A stretch of DNA of 64,000 bases from Neisseriaceae bacterium (lineage in GTDB: Bacteria; Pseudomonadota; Gammaproteobacteria; Burkholderiales; Chromobacteriaceae): the NCBI GenBank assembly GCA_027489245.1, contig JAIYAC010000006.1:248001-312000 (forward strand). The letters are read 5' to 3'. Position 1 is the first letter of the stretch. The number at the start of each line of letters is the position of its first letter. Below are positions 1 to 8,830 of this stretch, in pieces. The notes under the pieces were generated by a model, which did not search any database, was not told where the DNA came from, and worked only from the letters and a program-made list of their open reading frames with translations. A program made the position numbers and the translations under genes.

Positions 1-1715
1 CCGGCTTTGGCGACGGTGAGCAGGCCTTGCTTGATGGCGTACAGCGGGATGGCGTTCACCAGGTCACGCAGGGTAACGCCTGGCTGCAGTTCGCCCTTGA
101 AGCGCACCAGTACCGATTCCGGCATGTCCAGCGGCATCACACCGGTGGCGGCGGCAAAGGCGACCAGGCCGGAGCCGGCCGGGAAGGAAATACCGATCGG
201 GAAGCGGGTGTGCGAGTCGCCACCGGTACCGACGGTATCCGGCAGCAGCAGGCGGTTCAGCCAGCTGTGGATCACGCCATCGCCCGGACGCAGGGCTACG
301 CCGCCACGGGTGGAGATGAAGGCCGGCAGCTCTTTGTGCATTTTCACGTCTACCGGTTTCGGGTAGGCGGCGGTATGGCAGAAGGACTGCATGACCAGGT
401 CGGCAGAGAAGCCCAGGCAAGCCAGATCTTTCAGCTCGTCGCGGGTCATCGGGCCAGTGGTGTCTTGCGAACCTACGGTGGTCATGCGCGGCTCACAGTA
501 GGTACCTGGGCGTACGCCCTGACCTTCCGGCAGGCCACAGGCGCGGCCAACCATTTTCTGTGCCAGCGAGAAGCCTTTGCCGCTGTCTACCGGGTCTTTC
601 GGCAGACGGAACTCGGTGGAGGCAGGCAGGCCCAGTGCTTCACGCGCTTTGGCGGTCAGGCCACGGCCGATAATCAGGTTGATACGGCCACCGGCGCGTA
701 CTTCGTCCAGCAGCACGTCGGATTTCAGGCTGAATTTTTCTACCAGCTGGCCGTCTTTTTCGATTTTGCCTTCGTACGGGTAGATGTCGATTACATCGCC
801 CATTTCCAGCTTGGACACTTCTACTTCGATAGGCAGGGAGCCGGAGTCTTCCTGGGTATTGAAGAAGATCGGGGCAATTTTGCCACCCAGGGTCACGCCG
901 CCGAAGCGTTTGTTCGGTACGAACGGGATGTCCTGGCCAGTAGCCCACACCACGGAGTTGGTGGCAGATTTACGCGAGGAGCCGGTACCGACCACGTCGC
1001 CGACGTAGGCGACCAGGTTGCCTTTTTTCTTCAGGTCTTCGATGAACTGCATCGGGCCGCGCTTGCCGTCTTCTTCCGGCTTGAAGGCCGCATCGGGGCG
1101 GGTGTTCTTCAGCATGGCCAGGTAGTGCATCGGGATATCAGGGCGGCTCCAGGCGTCCGGTGCCGGCGACAGGTCGTCGGTGTTGGTTTCGCCAGGTACC
1201 TTGAACACGGTAACAGTGATTTTCTGTGCTACTTCAGGGCGGCTGGTGAACCATTCGGCGTCGGCCCAGCTTTGCAGTACGCCTTTGGCGTTGGCATTGC
1301 CCTGGTCGGCCAGCTCTTTCACGTCGTTGAAGAAGTCGAATACCAGCAGGGTTTTCTTCAGGCCTTCAGCGGCGATGGCGCCGACTTTTTCGTCGCCCAG
1401 CAGGTCGATCATCGGCTTGACGTTGTAGCCGCCCAGCATGGTGCCCAGCAGTTCGGTAGCCAGCTCGCGCGATACCAGTGGCGAGGCCACGGTGCCTTCG
1501 GCAACAGCGGCCAGAAAAGAAGCTTTTACCTTGGCTGCGTCATCCACGCCTGGCGGTACACGGTGGGTAATCAGTTCTACCAGTGTCTGCTCTTCGCCTG
1601 CGGGCGGGTTTTTCAGCAGTTCAACCAGTTCTTCTACCTGTTTGGCAGTCAGCGGCAGTGGCGGGATGCCCAGCGCGGCGCGCTCGGCAACATGTTGGCG
1701 GTAAGCTACTAGCAT
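1..1715 (-). CDS. acnB: Aconitate hydratase B, N-terminal 571 residues (cut by window edge)
   Basis: Reading the minus strand from the ATG at 1715 gives a protein starting [16 protein letters not shown] and running open to the window edge. It contains the AcnB-typical helical N-terminal repeat domain and, further on, [13 protein letters not shown] and [17 protein letters not shown]. AcnB interconverts citrate and isocitrate in the TCA cycle, using a 4Fe-4S cluster. Family members are about 860 residues, so roughly the last third, including the cluster-binding cysteines, lies outside. The gene is divergent from the LysR gene at 1895, with about 180 bases between. The upstream Shine-Dalgarno match is weak. 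One GCGGCCAAC word lies inside the gene at 543-551. Confidence 0.95.
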   Translation of the reverse strand, partial: MLVAYRQHVAERAALGIPPLPLTAKQVEELVELLKNPPAGEEQTLVELITHRVPPGVDDAAKVKASFLAAVAEGTVASPLVSRELATELLGTMLGGYNVKPMIDLLGDEKVGAIAAEGLKKTLLVFDFFNDVKELADQGNANAKGVLQSWADAEWFTSRPEVAQKITVTVFKVPGETNTDDLSPAPDAWSRPDIPMHYLAMLKNTRPDAAFKPEEDGKRGPMQFIEDLKKKGNLVAYVGDVVGTGSSRKSATNSVVWATGQDIPFVPNKRFGGVTLGGKIAPIFFNTQEDSGSLPIEVEVSKLEMGDVIDIYPYEGKIEKDGQLVEKFSLKSDVLLDEVRAGGRINLIIGRGLTAKAREALGLPASTEFRLPKDPVDSGKGFSLAQKMVGRACGLPEGQGVRPGTYCEPRMTTVGSQDTTGPMTRDELKDLACLGFSADLVMQSFCHTAAYPKPVDVKMHKELPAFISTRGGVALRPGDGVIHSWLNRLLLPDTVGTGGDSHTRFPIGISFPAGSGLVAFAAATGVMPLDMPESVLVRFKGELQPGVTLRDLVNAIPLYAIKQGLLTVAKA

Positions 1716-1874
1716 GGCTCGGGACCTTTTTGCTTGGGTTGTTTGCAATCAGCCTGACGGCAGCGGGTGCGGGCTGCCGGCAACCATCCGGGATATTACT
1801 ACGACTCCCGGCTATGATTCGTGAAGATTACGCCCTTGGCGATCCATGCACAAACGAGTAATCGAAACATAGAT

Positions 1875-1891
1875 TGTGAGATAAAATCACA
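1875..1891. promoter_or_regulatory. Dyad TGTGA-N7-TCACA just before the lysR start
   Basis: The inverted repeat TGTGA (1875-1879) and TCACA (1887-1891) surrounds GATAAAA and ends three bases before the ATG at 1895. No clear Shine-Dalgarno sequence is visible there, so a protein bound here or an mRNA hairpin would cover the initiation region. LysR regulators commonly bind dyads near their own gene, so autoregulation is the simplest inference. The spacing is one base too long for a classical CRP site. Confidence 0.35.
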
Positions 1892-1894
1892 GCC

Positions 1895-2815
1895 ATGAAT
1901 ACTTACCCCCCTCTCAACGGCTTGCGCATTTTCGAAGCAGCAGCAAGGCTGGAAAGCTTCTCATCTGCGGCCAACGAGCTGCACGTCACCCACGGCGCTG
2001 TGAGCAAGCAGATCAAGCAGCTGGAAGAATGGCTAGGCGTACAGCTATTCGAGCGTAGCGGCGGCCGTGTAAAACTGACCGACACCGGCTGGCGCTACCT
2101 GGTACAGGTGCAGGACGGGCTAGACCTGATCGCCAACGCCACCAGCCAGCTACTGCAGCCAGACCGCCAGCGGCGGCTGTCGATCAACTCCACCCCCACG
2201 TTTGCGCTGTTCTGGCTGCTGCCACGGCTGCAGGGCTTTCGCGCGCGCTTTCCGGATATCGACCTGCATCTGGTGACTTCCGACCGCGACATCAGCCGGC
2301 TGGACACGCCGTTCGACATCGCCATCCGCCGTGGCCCGGGCGACTGGCCAGGCCACCTGGCCAAGCCGTTTCTGGAAGAGTGGGAGCTGCCGCTGTGCAG
2401 CCCAGCGCTACTGGCACGCCAGCCCATACAGCAGCCAGCCGACCTGGCGCACCACACCCTGCTGTACGCCGACACGCGACCAACCCAGTGGCAGCGCTGG
2501 TTTACCCTGGCCGGCGTACCCGAGCTGAAACCGGCCAGCAGCCTGCACTTTGACCGTTTCTCGTTGGCGTTGCAGGCGGCCATGGATGGCCTGGGCGTGG
2601 TATTGGGGCCATTGCCGATGGCGCAACAGGCGCTGGATAGCGGCAAACTGGTGGCGCCACTACAGCAGCCGGTGGTGCCGGTACGCGATTATTGCTGGAT
2701 AGCCCCGCGCGCTGCGGTAGACGATGTCGCCATTCATGCGTTTTGCCACTGGCTGGAACAAACTGCGGCAAACGAGCAACGCAATCACGGCAAAACCCAC
2801 AAGTCAGACTTATAG
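1895..2815 (+). CDS. LysR-family transcriptional regulator, GcvA-like
   Basis: The 306-residue protein has an N-terminal winged helix (about residues 5-64; SAANELHVTHGAVSKQIKQL is the recognition region). A LysR substrate-binding domain follows, which in the GcvA subgroup senses small metabolites. The pattern PPLNGLRIFEAAARLESF is typical of GcvA/AmpR-like members. It is divergent from acnB, the usual arrangement for a LysR protein and its target, but no binding data support acnB as target. The effector is unknown. A paralogue of the same subgroup lies at 48502. Confidence 0.9.
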   Translation: MNTYPPLNGLRIFEAAARLESFSSAANELHVTHGAVSKQIKQLEEWLGVQLFERSGGRVKLTDTGWRYLVQVQDGLDLIANATSQLLQPDRQRRLSINSTPTFALFWLLPRLQGFRARFPDIDLHLVTSDRDISRLDTPFDIAIRRGPGDWPGHLAKPFLEEWELPLCSPALLARQPIQQPADLAHHTLLYADTRPTQWQRWFTLAGVPELKPASSLHFDRFSLALQAAMDGLGVVLGPLPMAQQALDSGKLVAPLQQPVVPVRDYCWIAPRAAVDDVAIHAFCHWLEQTAANEQRNHGKTHKSDL

Positions 2816-2895
2816 AAACAAGGTTTTCAGTAGATGGGTTAGACCTAAAGCGGCGCAGTGTCTATGCTTGCAGGAAAGCAAAACAGGAAAACCGC

Positions 2896-3690
2896 ATGTT
2901 TGATCTGCAAAACCTGATGGTCTGCCTGATCGAGCCTTCCCGCACCCAAAGGCTCATCATCCAGAATCACCTGCGCGAAATGGGTATAGAGAATATCGAC
3001 CTGCTGGAAACGGGCGAACAAGGGCTGGCGCGCATGCGCGAGCTGCCGCGCCCGGACATCACCATCAGTGCCATGTACCTGCCTGACATGACGGGGGCGG
3101 AATTGGTGGTTACCATGCGCGCCGATGGCGAAATTCGCGATATGCCCTACGTGCTGATTTCCAGTGAAACCCGCGCCCAGCAGCTGGATGCCATCCGCCA
3201 GGCCGGGGCGCTGGCCATTTTGCCCAAGCCGTTTACCACCCACCAGCTAGACCGTGCCCTGTGCTCGGCGCTGGATTACCTCAATACCGAAGAAGTACGC
3301 GCCGAGCTGGAGCACTACGACCTGGACACCAAGCGCATCCTGCTGGTGGACGACAGCAGCACCTCGCGCCATTACCTGCGTACCGTGCTGGAGCGCATGG
3401 GCTTTGACCAGATCGAAGAAGCGGCCAACGGCATGTCGGCCATACCGCTACTTCAGGACACCCAATTCGACCTGATCATTACCGACTACAACATGCCCGA
3501 GATGGATGGCCGTGCACTGATCGAATACGTGCGCACGCTGAGCCCGCAGATGTCGGTGCCCATCCTGATGGTGTCTGGCGAACAGGACCAGACCCGGCTG
3601 GCTGCCGTGGAAGAAGCTGGCGTCTCAGCCATCTGCGACAAACCGTTCGAGATGAGCACCCTGCGCAGCCTGATCGTGCAGTTTCTGTAG
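2896..3690 (+). CDS. Tandem receiver-domain protein, first receiver lacking the phospho-aspartate
   Basis: The protein is 264 residues and has two CheY-like receiver domains (about 5-125 and 146-264) with no output domain. The second is complete: acidic pair D152/D153, acceptor D197 in TDYNMPEMDG and conserved K249. In the first, the position equivalent to D197 is A59 (SAMYLPDMTG) and the acidic pocket is reduced to E13, although K111 remains. The first domain therefore probably cannot be phosphorylated and may act in dimerisation or partner binding. The start is ATG 2896, preceded by CAGGAAAA. An upstream in-frame extension to 2692 overlaps lysR and is rejected. No histidine kinase is adjacent. 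Confidence 0.88.
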   Translation: MFDLQNLMVCLIEPSRTQRLIIQNHLREMGIENIDLLETGEQGLARMRELPRPDITISAMYLPDMTGAELVVTMRADGEIRDMPYVLISSETRAQQLDAIRQAGALAILPKPFTTHQLDRALCSALDYLNTEEVRAELEHYDLDTKRILLVDDSSTSRHYLRTVLERMGFDQIEEAANGMSAIPLLQDTQFDLIITDYNMPEMDGRALIEYVRTLSPQMSVPILMVSGEQDQTRLAAVEEAGVSAICDKPFEMSTLRSLIVQFL

Positions 3691-3711
3691 CCGCTGGCTA
3701 CCCGCAACCGT

Positions 3712-3744
3712 AAAAAACCGCAGGCGACAGCGCTGCGGTTTTTT
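3712..3744 (+). terminator. Rho-independent terminator after the tandem receiver gene
   Basis: AAAAAACCGCAG, a nine-base loop and CTGCGGTTTTTT form a perfect stem followed by a T-run, 21 bases after the stop codon. The flanking A-run also lets it serve the convergent gene ending at 3759. Confidence 0.85.
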
Positions 3745-3758
3745 CATGCCTGGCCCCC

Positions 3759-4592
3759 TTACGCGGGGCGCGGCGCCACCCACACCAGGCGCTCGCCTGC
3801 CTTACCCGCCTGCGTGCGCCAGTAGCCGGCTTTCACCTGGCCATCCAGCGGCAGCAGCCCGGCACGCTGCGCCAGCAACACCTCTTGCGCCCCTGCCTTG
3901 AGCAAGGCCGCACGCACGCGCTGCTTGTCACGTGCGCTGCCCGTGTGCAGTAGCTGCGCGTCGGCTGCTAACGGGGCGGGCTGCCATTGTGCGGCCAACG
4001 TTAGCTGCGGCTGGGCCAGCATGGCCAGCCCGGCAAACAGTGTTTCCAGCCAGGGCTTCCAGCTAGCCAGCGCCGGCGAATCCGGCACCTGCACCGAGCC
4101 GGGGTAAGCCACACCCAGCGTCAACGCTGCCTCCATGCGCTGGTGGCAGGGCACGCCTGGCGGGGCAAAATCCGGCATCAGCAGCAGGATATCCAGCCGC
4201 TGCGCCGTAGCATCGTGCGTGACATAGGCCGCGGCACTGCCCGCCTCGCCCGGCAGGCTCAACAGGAAGGTACCGGCTGGCAGCGGCAACAGCGCCGGCA
4301 GCGCCGCCAGTGGCCGGGTATGCTGCAGCGCCTGCGCCAGATCCGCGGCAAAAGCCATGGCGCGGCGGCCATCGCGCACAAACAGGCCGTAAGCCTCGGC
4401 CAGCACAAACTCGGTTTCACGCTGGGTATCATTGATGGTGTACAGCCCGGCCAGCTGGGCCAGCTCGCGCTGCACCACCTGCGCTGCCTGGGCGCAAGCC
4501 TCTTCACGGCCAGCCAGCTGGGTAAACAGCTGTGCCACACGCTTGGCCCAAGGGCGCGACGCCTGGTAACGAGCACTATGTAAATCGTTCAC
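3759..4592 (-). CDS. Uncharacterised protein, 277 residues
   Basis: I do not recognise this family. The best start is a GTG at 4592 (VNDLHSARYQASRPWAKRV), preceded by AAGGGGTTGGGGTG. A longer reading from 4667 has no ribosome site and begins with low-complexity sequence. The protein has no signal peptide or membrane segment. It has an alpha-helical, Ala/Leu-rich N-terminal half and a C-terminal part rich in Gln and Leu with KAGYWRTQAGKAGERLVWV near the end. Codon use matches the surrounding chromosome. It is convergent with the tandem receiver gene. Confidence 0.65.
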   Translation of the reverse strand: MNDLHSARYQASRPWAKRVAQLFTQLAGREEACAQAAQVVQRELAQLAGLYTINDTQRETEFVLAEAYGLFVRDGRRAMAFAADLAQALQHTRPLAALPALLPLPAGTFLLSLPGEAGSAAAYVTHDATAQRLDILLLMPDFAPPGVPCHQRMEAALTLGVAYPGSVQVPDSPALASWKPWLETLFAGLAMLAQPQLTLAAQWQPAPLAADAQLLHTGSARDKQRVRAALLKAGAQEVLLAQRAGLLPLDGQVKAGYWRTQAGKAGERLVWVAPRPA

Positions 4593-4800
4593 CACCCCAA
4601 CCCCTTCGCAAAAAAAGGCGGGATTGTACCGCAAACCCCCACCCACCCCACCATGCCGCACGCACAAAACACCCTGCCATTGCCATGCAAATGGCTTGAA
4701 GGTAAGCTAGGGCTACGCTTTTGCTTGCTCGCAAGCTCTGCGTGGGTGCCGCCGGCAGCCTGCTGCCGGCAACCTTCCCTTGTTGCAATATCTACTTTAC

Positions 4801-4829
4801 GGGCCGGCCTTTGCCGGCCCGCTTTTTTT
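4801..4829 (+). terminator. Strong terminator hairpin with no upstream plus-strand gene (possible attenuated leader or small RNA)
   Basis: GGGCCGGC-CTT-TGCCGGCCC is followed by GCTTTTTTT, a textbook intrinsic terminator. It lies 62 bases before the ATG of the gene at 4891. The nearest upstream plus-strand gene ended at 3690 with its own terminator. A second perfect hairpin (GCCGGCAG-CCTG-CTGCCGGC, 4751-4770) sits just upstream, and a loose promoter match (TTGCCA 4680-4685, 17-base gap, TAAGCT) lies ahead of that. The segment 4715-4829 could be a small RNA or an attenuating leader of the 4891 operon. Only the hairpins are directly seen. Confidence 0.6.
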
Positions 4830-4890
4830 GCCGCGCGACACCGGCCCCACCGCTGCGCTAGCATCGTGGCAAGCCGCCAAAGGGGAAAAC

Positions 4891-5769
4891 ATGTCACCAC
4901 AAACCGGATTCATCGGCCTGGGCCTGATGGGCCAGCCCATGTGCCAGCGCCTGCTGCGCGCTGGCGTGCCACTGCATATATGGAACCGCAGCCCGGGCAA
5001 AACGGCTGCGCTGCAGGCCGCCGGGGCTAGCATAGCCCCCAGCGTGGCCGCGCTGGTGGCCAGCTGCGACATCATCATGCTGTGCGTCTCCGACACCGCT
5101 GCCGTAGAAAGCGTGGTGTTTGGCGAAGGCGGCATTGCCAGCCATGGCCGCGCCGGGCAGCTGCTGGTGGACTTTTCCAGCATCGCCCCCGACGCCACGC
5201 GCAGCTTTGCCCAAAGGTTGGCCGCACACTGCGGCATGCGCTGGGTAGACGCCCCGGTGTCTGGCGGTGTCAAAGGCGCAGAAAGCGGCCAGCTGGTGAT
5301 CATGGCAGGCGGCGACGCCAGCGATATCGACGCGCTGCGCCCGCTGCTGGCGCACCTCAGCCAGCGCCTTACGCGCATGGGCGACACGGGCGCCGGCCAG
5401 GTGACCAAGGTATGCAACCAGCTGATCGTGGCCAGTACCGCCGCACTGATCGCCGAAACCGTGCAGCTGGCCGAGGCGGCGGGGGTGGACGCCAGCCTGC
5501 TGGCTCCGGCGCTGGCCGGCGGCTTTGCCGACTCGCTGCCGTTCCAGATCCTGGCGCCGCGCATGGCCGGGCGCGAGTTTGCGCCGGTACAGTGGAAAGC
5601 CGCCACGCTACTGAAAGACCTGAACAACGCCACCGCACTGGGCAGCGCCACGCAGCGCCCGCTGCCCATGGCCAGCCAGGCGCAGGCACTGCTGCACGCC
5701 CACTGCCAGGCCGGCCACGCCCAGCACGACCTCAGCAGCCTGATACTGCACTACCTGTCACAGGAGTAA
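4891..5769 (+). CDS. 3-hydroxyisobutyrate dehydrogenase-family reductase (tartronate semialdehyde reductase or L-threonate dehydrogenase-like)
   Basis: The 292-residue protein has the N-terminal Rossmann motif GLGLMG (9-14), the substrate loop APVSGGVKGAESG (121-133) and the catalytic lysine K173 with N176 in GAGQVTKVCNQL. The family reduces or oxidises short beta-hydroxyacids with NAD(P). The gene directly downstream encodes a hydroxypyruvate isomerase-like enzyme, so the pair fits glyoxylate/glycerate metabolism (GlxR-Hyi) or the threonate/tetronate pathway (LtnD-OtnI). Glyoxylate carboligase and the tetronate kinase are absent from the window, so I cannot choose. The start ATG at 4891 follows AAAGGGG; the upstream in-frame ATG at 4780 lacks a ribosome site. 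Confidence 0.88.
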   Translation: MSPQTGFIGLGLMGQPMCQRLLRAGVPLHIWNRSPGKTAALQAAGASIAPSVAALVASCDIIMLCVSDTAAVESVVFGEGGIASHGRAGQLLVDFSSIAPDATRSFAQRLAAHCGMRWVDAPVSGGVKGAESGQLVIMAGGDASDIDALRPLLAHLSQRLTRMGDTGAGQVTKVCNQLIVASTAALIAETVQLAEAAGVDASLLAPALAGGFADSLPFQILAPRMAGREFAPVQWKAATLLKDLNNATALGSATQRPLPMASQAQALLHAHCQAGHAQHDLSSLILHYLSQE

Positions 5770-5772
5770 ACC

Positions 5773-6546
5773 ATGCCACGCTTTGCGGCCAACCTGTCCC
5801 TGCTGTTTACCGAATCCCCGCTGCCTCAGCGCTTTGCCCAGGCCGCTGCCGCCGGTTTTGGCGCCGTGGAAATCCAGTTCCCCTACGACCACCCTGCCGA
5901 AGCGCTAGCGGCTGCTGCCAGCGCGGCCGGCACGCCGGTGATCCTGATCAATGTGCCGGCGGGCGACCTGATGGCAGGCGGCCCCGGCCTGGCCAGCCAC
6001 CCCGACCGCCGCGACGCCTTTGCCGCCGCCCTGCCGCAGGCGCTGCACTACGCGCAGGCACTGGGCGTGCCACTACTGAATATCCTGCCCGGCAGGTTGG
6101 CCGCAGGGCAGAGCCGCGAGGCCTGCCTGGCCACGCTGGCGGCCAACTTGCAGCTGGCCGCCGCCTTTTTTGCGCCGCACGGCCTGCGCCTGTGCTGCGA
6201 AGCCATCAACGACATAGACATGCCCGGCTTTCTGCTGCGCACGCCAGACGAAGTCGCCCAGCTGCTGGCCGGCATGCCGCAAGCGGGCATCGGCCTGCAA
6301 ATCGATATTTACCACGCTGCACGCATGAATCTGGATATTCCGGCCCTGCTGGCCCGCCACCTGCCGCAAGCCGCCCACATCCAGTTTGCCGACTACCCGG
6401 GCCGTGGCGAGCCGGGCAGCGGCACCCTGCCCTTGCGTGATTATTTTGATTTTATTGAAAAAAATGGCTATACCGGCTGGCTGGGCGCCGAATACCGCCC
6501 CACTGCAGCCAGCCACAGCACGCTGGGCTGGCTGGCCGCTAGCTGA
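5773..6546 (+). CDS. Hydroxypyruvate isomerase / 2-oxo-tetronate isomerase-like TIM barrel protein
   Basis: The 257-residue protein matches the Hyi/OtnI branch of the xylose isomerase-like TIM barrel superfamily: MPRFAANLSLLFTE at the start, CCEAINDIDMPGFLL in the middle (metal-ligand Glu), LQIDIYHAAR and HIQFADYPGRGEPGSG near the end. It would interconvert hydroxypyruvate and tartronate semialdehyde, or isomerise 2-oxo-tetronate-4-phosphate. The ribosome site CAGGAG overlaps the stop of the upstream gene and the spacing is three bases, so the two genes form an operon. Three copies or near-copies of GCGGCCAAC lie in this gene (5785, 6096, 6139). Confidence 0.88.
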   Translation: MPRFAANLSLLFTESPLPQRFAQAAAAGFGAVEIQFPYDHPAEALAAAASAAGTPVILINVPAGDLMAGGPGLASHPDRRDAFAAALPQALHYAQALGVPLLNILPGRLAAGQSREACLATLAANLQLAAAFFAPHGLRLCCEAINDIDMPGFLLRTPDEVAQLLAGMPQAGIGLQIDIYHAARMNLDIPALLARHLPQAAHIQFADYPGRGEPGSGTLPLRDYFDFIEKNGYTGWLGAEYRPTAASHSTLGWLAAS

Positions 6547-6620
6547 TGGCTTTTTTTTGCATACAATCCGGCTGGCTTTTTAAAAATCAGTCACTTGCAT
6601 AGCCTGTACTTTAAAAACCC

Positions 6621-6649
6621 TTGCGCAATCGAATTATTTTCATTAGAAT
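6621..6649 (+). promoter_or_regulatory. Sigma-70-type promoter of rhlE with a leader of about 190 bases
   Basis: TTGCGC (6621-6626) and TAGAAT (6644-6649) are separated by exactly 17 bases of AT-rich DNA. Transcription would start near 6656 and leave an untranslated leader of about 190 bases before rhlE. This leader holds no convincing ORF. Long structured leaders are common on cold-induced RNA helicase mRNAs, so post-transcriptional control is plausible. The 75 bases before the promoter contain only a T-run after the upstream stop. Confidence 0.55.
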
Positions 6650-6845
6650 GCGCCCTTCTCGAAATTGCTGGCAGTAACACCCGCGCTGCCGGCCTCTACG
6701 ATTTCATCGCATCTGACCCTATTTGGCTTCGTTTCCGCCTCGTCCTTTCAGGACTGCTGTTCGCCGCTTGTCAGGTTGGTTCGATGACCTGTAACCCCAA
6801 GCGGGCTCACAACCGGCGCACCACGCCGGACTGAAAGGATTCACC

Positions 6846-8168
6846 ATGCAGAAGTTCTCCGACCTGGGGCTGGCCCCCGCTATTGCCAAAGCACTGGAAA
6901 AAGCCGGCTACGACACGCCGACCCCGGTACAAGGCGAAGCCGTGCCTGCCGCCATCGCTGGTCGCGACCTGCTTGTTTCGGCACAAACCGGTAGCGGCAA
7001 GACCGCTGCCTTCCTGCTGCCAGCACTGACCCGTGTCAGCGAGCGCTCCAAAGGCGCCGGCAACGGCCCACGCGTTCTGGTCCTGACCCCTACCCGCGAG
7101 CTGGCTCAGCAGGTAGAAAAAAATGCCCTGGTTTACGGCGAAGAGCTGCGCTGGCTGCGTACCGTTACCCTGGTGGGTGGCGCATCGTTCGGCTTCCAGA
7201 CCCGTGCCCTGTCGCGCCCGGTTGACATCATCGTAGCCACCCCAGGCCGCCTGATGGACCACATGCGCTCCGGCCGTATCGATTTCTCCCGCCTGGAAAT
7301 GCTGATTCTGGACGAAGCCGACCGCATGCTGGACATGGGCTTCATCGAAGACATCGAAACCATCGTGGCCGCTACCCCTAGCGAACGCCAGACCCTGCTG
7401 TTCTCCGCTACCCTGGACGGTATCGTAGGCAAAATGGCAGAGCGCATGACCCGCGACCCACAGCGCATCGAGATCGAGCGCAAAGAGGAAAGCGGCAATA
7501 TCGAAGAGCACCTGCTGTACGCAGATGACAACAATCACAAACAGCGCCTGCTGGATGCGATCCTGAAAGAAGCCAACTTTGACCAGGCTGTAGTGTTTAC
7601 CGCCACCAAAATCGGCTCCGAAGAAATCGCTGACAAGCTGTCCGACATGGGCTACAGCGCAGCCTGCCTGCACGGCGACATGCCGCAAAGCTGGCGTAAC
7701 CGTACCCTGAACGACCTGCGTCGTGGCCGCATCAAGATTCTGGTAGCCACCGACGTAGCCGCTCGCGGTATCGATGTACCTGGCATTGGCCTGGTTGTGA
7801 ACTACGACCTGCCAAAACAAGCCGAAGACTACGTACACCGCATTGGACGTACCGGTCGTGCTGGCCGTAGCGGCGTGGCGATCACCATCGCCGAATCGCG
7901 CGAATTCCACCGCGTACGTCGCATCGAGCAGTACCTGAAGCGCCAACTGACCGAAGCCGTGATCCAGGGCCTGGAACCGACCCGCCGCCCACCGAAAGGC
8001 CGTCCTGCTGGCAAAGGTGGCCCACGTCGCAGCAACGGCGGCGGCTACGGTGACCGTAAACCAGGTGGCGGCTACGGCGGCAACCGTGGTGGCTACGGCG
8101 ACCGCAACCGCAGCAGCAGCGGCCCGCGCCAAGGTGGCAGCGGCGACCGTCGCCCACGCAGCGAGTAA
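6846..8168 (+). CDS. rhlE: DEAD-box ATP-dependent RNA helicase RhlE
   Basis: The 440-residue protein carries the helicase motifs in order: Q motif near TPTPVQGEAV, AQTGSGKT (Walker A), PTRELAQQ, ATPGRLMD, DEAD, SATL, then VATDVAARGID and HRIGRTGRAG in the second RecA lobe. The last 60 or so residues form a Gly/Arg-rich basic tail (GGYGGNRGGYGDRNR) typical of RhlE and likely to bind RNA. The enzyme remodels RNA in ribosome assembly and mRNA decay and is often induced by cold. ATG 6846 follows GAAAGGATTCACC. It contains no copy of the GCGGCCAAC word. Confidence 0.95.
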   Translation: MQKFSDLGLAPAIAKALEKAGYDTPTPVQGEAVPAAIAGRDLLVSAQTGSGKTAAFLLPALTRVSERSKGAGNGPRVLVLTPTRELAQQVEKNALVYGEELRWLRTVTLVGGASFGFQTRALSRPVDIIVATPGRLMDHMRSGRIDFSRLEMLILDEADRMLDMGFIEDIETIVAATPSERQTLLFSATLDGIVGKMAERMTRDPQRIEIERKEESGNIEEHLLYADDNNHKQRLLDAILKEANFDQAVVFTATKIGSEEIADKLSDMGYSAACLHGDMPQSWRNRTLNDLRRGRIKILVATDVAARGIDVPGIGLVVNYDLPKQAEDYVHRIGRTGRAGRSGVAITIAESREFHRVRRIEQYLKRQLTEAVIQGLEPTRRPPKGRPAGKGGPRRSNGGGYGDRKPGGGYGGNRGGYGDRNRSSSGPRQGGSGDRRPRSE

Positions 8169-8187
8169 GCTAGCAAGCGCAACAAAT

Positions 8188-8218
8188 AAAAAACCCAGCC
8201 TGGTGCTGGGTTTTTTAT
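8188..8218. terminator. Terminator after rhlE
   Basis: AAAAAACCCAGC-CTGGT-GCTGGGTTTTTT is a perfect stem with A- and T-runs on both sides, 20 bases after the rhlE stop. It could also act on the minus strand for the pgpA operon, about 115 bases beyond the pgpA stop. Confidence 0.9.
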
Positions 8219-8332
8219 TTGTCTGCTTTTTATTTGTCTTTTGCATGCAAAAGCAGCACAAAACAAAGCCAACCACAGCAAGACCGGGGCGGCTTTCGAT
8301 ATCGCTGCCAACACCGGCAGCGATGGCGGCAA

Positions 8333-8830
8333 TCAGGCTGGCAGATACGGCAACACCGACCACAGCACCAGCACGGCAAACAGCGCTGCCACCACATCGT
8401 CCAGCATCACGCCAAAACCGCCGTGCACACGGGCATCCAGCCAGCGTATCGGCCACGGTTTGACGATGTCGAACACGCGAAACGCCAGCAATGCGGCCAA
8501 CCACGCCGCGGGCGTAGCCGGCACCGCCGCCAGCACCAGCAGCATGGCCACGATTTCGTCCCACACAATATGACCGCTATCGGCCACACCCAGCGCCCGG
8601 CCGGTCACGCCGCACACCCACACGCCCAGCACAAACAGCGGCAGCGCCAGCCAGGCCAGCATCACGCCCTGCACGCCAGCCAGGTGCAAACCCGCCGCCA
8701 GCGGCAAGGCGGCAATGCTGCCCCAGGTACCCGGCGCCGGGGTAATCAGCCCGCTGCCAAAACCCAGCGCCAGGAAATGCGCCGGGTGGCGCAGTAAAAA
8801 ACGCACGTCCGGTTTAAGCGAAGTGGTCAT
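8333..8830 (-). CDS. pgpA: Phosphatidylglycerophosphatase A
   Basis: The 165-residue membrane protein has several hydrophobic helices. Conserved PgpA segments include GFGSGLITPAPGTWGS near residue 22, HIVWDEIVAMLL (metal-binding Asp/Glu) and FRVFDIVKPWPIRWLD. It dephosphorylates phosphatidylglycerophosphate to phosphatidylglycerol at the inner membrane. ATG 8830 lies inside the 3' end of thiL, giving a 17-base overlap that implies translational coupling. A longer reading to 9157 runs through thiL and is rejected. Confidence 0.92.
   Translation of the reverse strand: MTTSLKPDVRFLLRHPAHFLALGFGSGLITPAPGTWGSIAALPLAAGLHLAGVQGVMLAWLALPLFVLGVWVCGVTGRALGVADSGHIVWDEIVAMLLVLAAVPATPAAWLAALLAFRVFDIVKPWPIRWLDARVHGGFGVMLDDVVAALFAVLVLWSVLPYLPA

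Noticed and set aside
27-1712. Plus-strand open frame of 561 codons
   Set aside because: It is the antisense shadow of acnB; the minus strand gives clear aconitase sequence and the plus frame has no homology or ribosome site.
1875-1891. CRP/Vfr binding site
   Set aside because: The half-sites TGTGA and TCACA are separated by seven bases, while CRP sites need six; kept only as a generic dyad.
5082-6440. 452-codon plus-strand frame across the dehydrogenase and isomerase genes
   Set aside because: It is Arg/Pro/Ala-rich out-of-frame translation of two well-supported genes.
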